Of a stretch of DNA of 10,169 nt, positions 7,276 through 10,169 are shown in pieces. The notes beneath the pieces were generated by a model. It saw only the letters and a program-made list of their open reading frames with translations. It ran no database searches and was not told where the DNA came from. Numbering within the stretch: the stretch's first letter is position 1; every line of letters starts with the position of its first letter. A program made the position numbers and the translations under genes. Source of the stretch: Archangium sp. Lineage in GTDB: Bacteria; Myxococcota; Myxococcia; Myxococcales; Myxococcaceae. Location: assembly GCA_016793525.1 (NCBI GenBank), contig JAEUJT010000178.1:1-10169 (forward strand), in the 5' to 3' direction.

Positions 7276-8208
7276 TCACTCCTCCGACTTCTTCTTGCGC
7301 ACGATCTCTCCCGTCAACGCGGCCTGCGAGGCGATGAGCGGTGTGAGCAGCTGCGCGTCACTCGACGACGGCAAAAACGTCACCGGCGCGCCAGACTCGA
7401 TCAGCTTCTGGGTCTCGAGCAGCTCGTACATCGTCTCCATCACCTCGGGGTCTTCGCTGATCTTCTGCAGCGCCTTGCCGACGATGAGCGGGCGCTGGGC
7501 GGCGGCGCGGGCGAACTCTGCGGCGGCCTGGCGGTCGGCGCTCGACTTGATGATGTTCACCTGGTTGTTGCCGTCTTGGCGAATCGCGCTCGTCACCTGC
7601 CGGAGCCGGTTCACGACCTTCTCCTCGATCTGGCGGATCATCGCCTGATCGCGGAAGTGCACCTTGCGAATGTAGACGCTGCCCAGCTGGTAACCCCACT
7701 CGGTGCTGCGCGGGCTGACCTCGTTGCGCACCGCCTGGCTCATCACGTGCCGGGTCTCGAGCATGTCGGCGAGCTTCATGTTCGACAGCGTACGCACCGC
7801 CGCGTTCGACACGTTCGCCTGCAAGCTGCCGCGCGGGTCGGCGTTCTTGAACAGGAACGAGGCGGAGTCGCTGACCCACATCTCGTACCAGATGCCGATG
7901 CCCATCGGAGCGCCCTCCTCCGAGTTCACCGGCTGGCTGCGCAGGTACTGCTGATCGAGCCGCAGATCGACCGTGTACACCTTGCCGAAGAGGGGGATCA
8001 GCATCGCCTTCAGGCCAAACTTCGCCCAGAGGAAGTGCAGGCCCGGCTCGTCGATGGTGCCGAGCACCTCACCGAAGAGCGTGAAGACCATCGCCTTGCG
8101 CTCCTCGACGACGGTGTACGCGCCGAACGCGCGCGCGAGCGACATGGCGATTGGCGCGCCGATGAGGAACACGAAGAAGCCGATGACGACCGAGATGATG
8201 AAGCTCAC
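7276..8208 (-). CDS. SPFH/band 7 family membrane protein (second of pair)
   Basis: A 310-residue protein of the SPFH (stomatin/prohibitin/flotillin/HflKC) superfamily. These anchor in the inner membrane, form large oligomeric rings or microdomains, and often control proteases such as FtsH. A hydrophobic segment at residues 2-23 is the probable membrane anchor. [15 protein letters not shown] (32-46) and [13 protein letters not shown] (53-65) form the typical start of the domain. [10 protein letters not shown] (178-187) is the conserved end strand. A charged helical stretch (188-235) precedes the [21 protein letters not shown] segment, as in flotillin-like C-termini. The longer open frame to 8973 is antisense-frame shadow over the upstream gene. 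The GTG at 8208 is fixed by a strong ribosome site and overlaps the upstream stop as GTGA. It pairs with the SPFH gene before it, like hflK-hflC, but the sequences do not look like classical HflK/HflC and the partner is unknown. Confidence 0.85.
   Translation of the reverse strand: MSFIISVVIGFFVFLIGAPIAMSLARAFGAYTVVEERKAMVFTLFGEVLGTIDEPGLHFLWAKFGLKAMLIPLFGKVYTVDLRLDQQYLRSQPVNSEEGAPMGIGIWYEMWVSDSASFLFKNADPRGSLQANVSNAAVRTLSNMKLADMLETRHVMSQAVRNEVSPRSTEWGYQLGSVYIRKVHFRDQAMIRQIEEKVVNRLRQVTSAIRQDGNNQVNIIKSSADRQAAAEFARAAAQRPLIVGKALQKISEDPEVMETMYELLETQKLIESGAPVTFLPSSSDAQLLTPLIASQAALTGEIVRKKKSEE
7281..7285 (-). promoter_or_regulatory. Shine-Dalgarno that decides the pdxJ start
   Basis: GGAGG on the - strand lies within the last codons of the upstream SPFH gene. 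It is seven bases from the GTG at 7273 but one base from the GTG at 7279, so it points to 7273 as the start. Confidence 0.55.
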
Positions 8209-9230
8209 TTGCGCACCTCCACGAAAGCCTCCCGGGCATGGCCGAAGAGCGAGAGCTTCACGTTGCGCAAGTACGCGCGCAGAACGCCCGAGCCCCCGTT
8301 CTTTTTGATCTCGCTCAGCTGGCCGGCCATCTGCAGCAGCGGCTCGACCTCGGCCTGCGCGTTGAGCGACTCGATCTCCACCGCGCGGCGCGACTGCACG
8401 ATCTTCTGATCGGCCGACGCCTGCGCCAGCGACACCTCGGACCCGACCTGGTTGTGGGCGGTGTTGATCGCCGCCAGCGCGCTCTCGACCTCGTGCGGCG
8501 GGTCGATGCCGGTGATCAACGACGCGTCGAGCACGATGCCGTAGCGCGCGGGCGACGACGCGCAGTCGCGGTCCATCTGCTCGTTGAGCAGCCGCAGGTT
8601 CTTGCGCAGGTCGTTGATCGAGATGCCCTCGGTGCCTTTCAGATCCGTCGCCGAGGTGATGCGATCGGTCGCGACCGGCTGCTCCGCCGCGTGCACGTCG
8701 GGCGCCTCGAACGACGCGATCTTCTGGCGCAGCACCGAAACGAAATAGGCGAGCACGTGCACCAGCGGCCGCTTCACGCCGAACACATACGCGTACAGGT
8801 TCTGCTCCGACACGCGAAAGCGGAGCTGCCCCACGAGCCCGATGTTGAGCTGATCTTTCGTCACCGCCTCGAGCATCGTGCCGCCGCGGTTGGCGTTCGG
8901 ATCTTCGGGGTCGAACGCGAGGTTCACCGTCTCGGTGGCGACCGACACTTTGTACACGCGCTCCCACGGCCACTTGAAATACGGGCCGCCGGGCGGAATC
9001 ACCTGGAGTTGCGGGTAGCGGTAGCGCTCACGCTCGTCGGGGCGGAGTGACTCCGCCATGGGGTTGTCGAGCGTGCTGGTCTGCAGCCGCTGCGCGCGCC
9101 CGAACGAGGTCTTCACCGCGCGTTCGTTCTGGTTGACCGTGAAGAACCCGAAGATCAGGTACCGCAGCGTGAACCAGCCAAGGCCTCCGAACAGCAGCCC
9201 GGCCAGCGACAGACGAAACCCTTCTTCCAT
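8205..9230 (-). CDS. SPFH/band 7 family membrane protein (first of pair)
   Basis: A 341-residue SPFH-superfamily protein. Residues 7-30 form a hydrophobic N-terminal anchor (SLAGLLFGGLGWF through FGFF). The domain begins with FTVNQNERAVKTSFG (30-44). PPGGPYFKWPWERVYKV (79-95) is the hallmark 'pro-gly hydrophobic core then basic' stretch of HflK/HflC and prohibitins. The middle domain continues to about 250, with the conserved ASLITGIDPP strand (236-245). Residues 250-310 are a charged, Ala-rich probable coiled coil. By topology most of the protein would lie on one face of the inner membrane; which face cannot be told here. The ATG at 9230 follows AAAGGGG by eight bases. Translation is coupled to the second SPFH gene through a GTGA overlap, so the two very likely act as a hetero-oligomer. 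The role is inferred from family only. Confidence 0.87.
   Translation of the reverse strand: MEEGFRLSLAGLLFGGLGWFTLRYLIFGFFTVNQNERAVKTSFGRAQRLQTSTLDNPMAESLRPDERERYRYPQLQVIPPGGPYFKWPWERVYKVSVATETVNLAFDPEDPNANRGGTMLEAVTKDQLNIGLVGQLRFRVSEQNLYAYVFGVKRPLVHVLAYFVSVLRQKIASFEAPDVHAAEQPVATDRITSATDLKGTEGISINDLRKNLRLLNEQMDRDCASSPARYGIVLDASLITGIDPPHEVESALAAINTAHNQVGSEVSLAQASADQKIVQSRRAVEIESLNAQAEVEPLLQMAGQLSEIKKNGGSGVLRAYLRNVKLSLFGHAREAFVEVRK
8214..8220 (-). promoter_or_regulatory. strong Shine-Dalgarno for the second SPFH gene
   Basis: The - strand reads GGAGGTG, a near-perfect anti-16S match, five to six bases before the GTG at 8208. It lies in the last codons of the upstream SPFH gene. It fixes the GTG start despite a much longer open frame. 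Confidence 0.7.
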
Positions 9231-9273
9231 GAGATCGGCCCCTTTGCGGTGTGAAGCGGGGCGGACGCTACCG
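9231..9273 (-). other. 43-base spacer between the transpeptidase and SPFH genes
   Basis: This short gap follows the transpeptidase stop. It contains the AAAGGGG ribosome site (9239-9245). A five-pair GC hairpin is possible between 9238-9242 and 9258-9262 with a 15-base loop, and it would mask that site. No T-tract is present, so I do not call a terminator. I see no clear -35/-10 pair, though promoters of high-GC bacteria are hard to read by eye. Confidence 0.35.
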
Positions 9274-10169
9274 TCAGTGCCGAGTCAAGAACAGGCGCAT
9301 CGCCTCGCGACCGAGCCACGGCGCGCGAATGCGCCACTTCGGCTCGTTGACGATCACCGCCGCCACGGCGACGCGCGGGGCCACCTTCGGCGCGAAGCCC
9401 ACGAACCAGGTGTAGTCGCGGAACGGCCGCTTGTCGGCGAGCGAGCCCGTCTTCCCAACCGCGCCCGGTACCCGCCACCCGCGCTCCGAGAAGATGCGCC
9501 GCGCGGTTCCCGAGGTGACTGTCATCTCCAACATGTCGGTGAGCTGGGCAGCGATCTCAGGCGTCATCACCCGCTCCGCGGGCGCACGGTCGGAGGCGAA
9601 GAGCACCGGCTGACGCCACAGGCCGCCCGTCGCCGCCACCGCCGCCAGCGCTGCGCCGTGGAGCGGAGACAAATACACGTCGCCGAACCCCGCCCCGGCG
9701 AGCGCGAGCGAATAGGTGTCGTCGGGAATCGACGCCAGCGACGGCTCCGCCGGCACGGGGAACGGCATCGGCCGGTTGAAGCCCAGCGCCCGGGCCACCG
9801 ATTTCAGCCGCAGCGGGTCGAGGTAGCGCGAGGTGAGCTTGGCGAAGGCCACGTTCGCGCTGTGGCCCATGGCGTCGGTGAGCGAGAGGCAGCGGCCGTC
9901 GGCGTTGGTATCGTCGAGCAGCGAGGGGCCCACTCTCCGCTTGCCCCCGTGGAAACACACCGTTTCGTCCGCCGAGACGCCCGCCTCGAGCAGCGCCGCT
10001 GCGGTGACGATCTTGAAGATGCTCGCCGCCGGGTAGACCGCTTTGGTGCACAACCCGCGCAGCTCCGGGCGAGCCTCGGAGTGCTCTGCCATGGCCAGCA
10101 CCCGCCCCGTCGCCGGCTCGAGCGCCACCACCGCCGCGTACGGCGTTTGGTAGGTGCGGAGGATCTCGG
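9274..10169 (-). CDS. penicillin-binding transpeptidase domain protein (5' truncated by window)
   Basis: The C-terminal 297 residues of a penicillin-binding protein that cross-links peptidoglycan in the periplasm; the N-terminus lies beyond the window. Numbered from the first complete codon, AVVALEPATGRVLAM (12-26) is the usual entry to the domain. The nucleophile motif SxxK is SIFK (Ser49, Lys52). SxN is SAN (103-105) in MGHSANVAFAKL. KTG is at 239-241 in AVGKTGSLADKRPF. All three active-site motifs are intact and correctly ordered, so the domain should be active. Whether a transglycosylase (class A) or a dimerisation domain (class B) precedes it cannot be seen. An in-frame GTG at 10131 is not a real start, since the coding frame runs to the window edge. 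The SPFH pair follows 43 bases downstream on the same strand, so read-through is plausible. Confidence 0.9.
   Translation of the reverse strand, partial: EILRTYQTPYAAVVALEPATGRVLAMAEHSEARPELRGLCTKAVYPAASIFKIVTAAALLEAGVSADETVCFHGGKRRVGPSLLDDTNADGRCLSLTDAMGHSANVAFAKLTSRYLDPLRLKSVARALGFNRPMPFPVPAEPSLASIPDDTYSLALAGAGFGDVYLSPLHGAALAAVAATGGLWRQPVLFASDRAPAERVMTPEIAAQLTDMLEMTVTSGTARRIFSERGWRVPGAVGKTGSLADKRPFRDYTWFVGFAPKVAPRVAVAAVIVNEPKWRIRAPWLGREAMRLFLTRH

Noticed and set aside
8209..8973. N-terminal extension of the second SPFH frame upstream of 8208
   Set aside because: It is a different-frame reading of the first SPFH gene, Arg/Gly-rich. The GTG at 8208 with its strong ribosome site starts exactly before the membrane anchor.

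Overview
This window is gene-dense, very GC-rich DNA whose codons almost always end in G or C. Gene content, GC bias and a lipoprotein with a short lipobox signal (VSAC followed by four Gly) suggest a member of the Myxococcota or a related deltaproteobacterial group. That taxonomic guess is inference. I see no rRNA, tRNA, CRISPR array, insertion sequence or other mobile element. Nearly all of it is coding, and the longest stretch without a gene is 100 bases.

Left part (1-2438): the 3' tail of an unidentified + strand gene runs stop-to-stop into a - strand YheT-type alpha/beta hydrolase. Upstream of the hydrolase on the same strand is a cysteine-rich lipoprotein of unknown function that carries one CxxCH heme-attachment motif. 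Only 22 bases separate these two, so they may be co-transcribed.

Middle + strand pair (2437-4477): hutI (imidazolonepropionase, histidine degradation) is followed after 22 bases by a class II glutamine amidotransferase of the YafJ type. The start codons of hutI and of the divergent lipoprotein gene overlap in one CATG tetranucleotide. Each gene's ribosome binding site therefore lies inside the other gene, and so presumably do their promoters.

Right part (4466-10169, all - strand, so transcription runs from high to low coordinates): a penicillin-binding transpeptidase (N-terminus outside the window), two SPFH/band 7 membrane proteins, pdxJ (vitamin B6 synthesis), a fused nnrE-nnrD (NAD(P)HX repair) and tsaE (t6A tRNA modification ATPase). 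The junctions from the first SPFH gene through nnrDE overlap or nearly touch, with stop and start codons combined as GTGA. This indicates a translationally coupled operon. The pdxJ-nnrDE-tsaE order is a familiar housekeeping block. The two SPFH genes at its head are the least explained part.

I see no obvious new defence or mobile system. The best candidates for a second look are the SPFH pair, the shared-start divergent pair, an apparent Asp-to-Asn change at the metal-ligand position of HutI, and the CxxCH lipoprotein.
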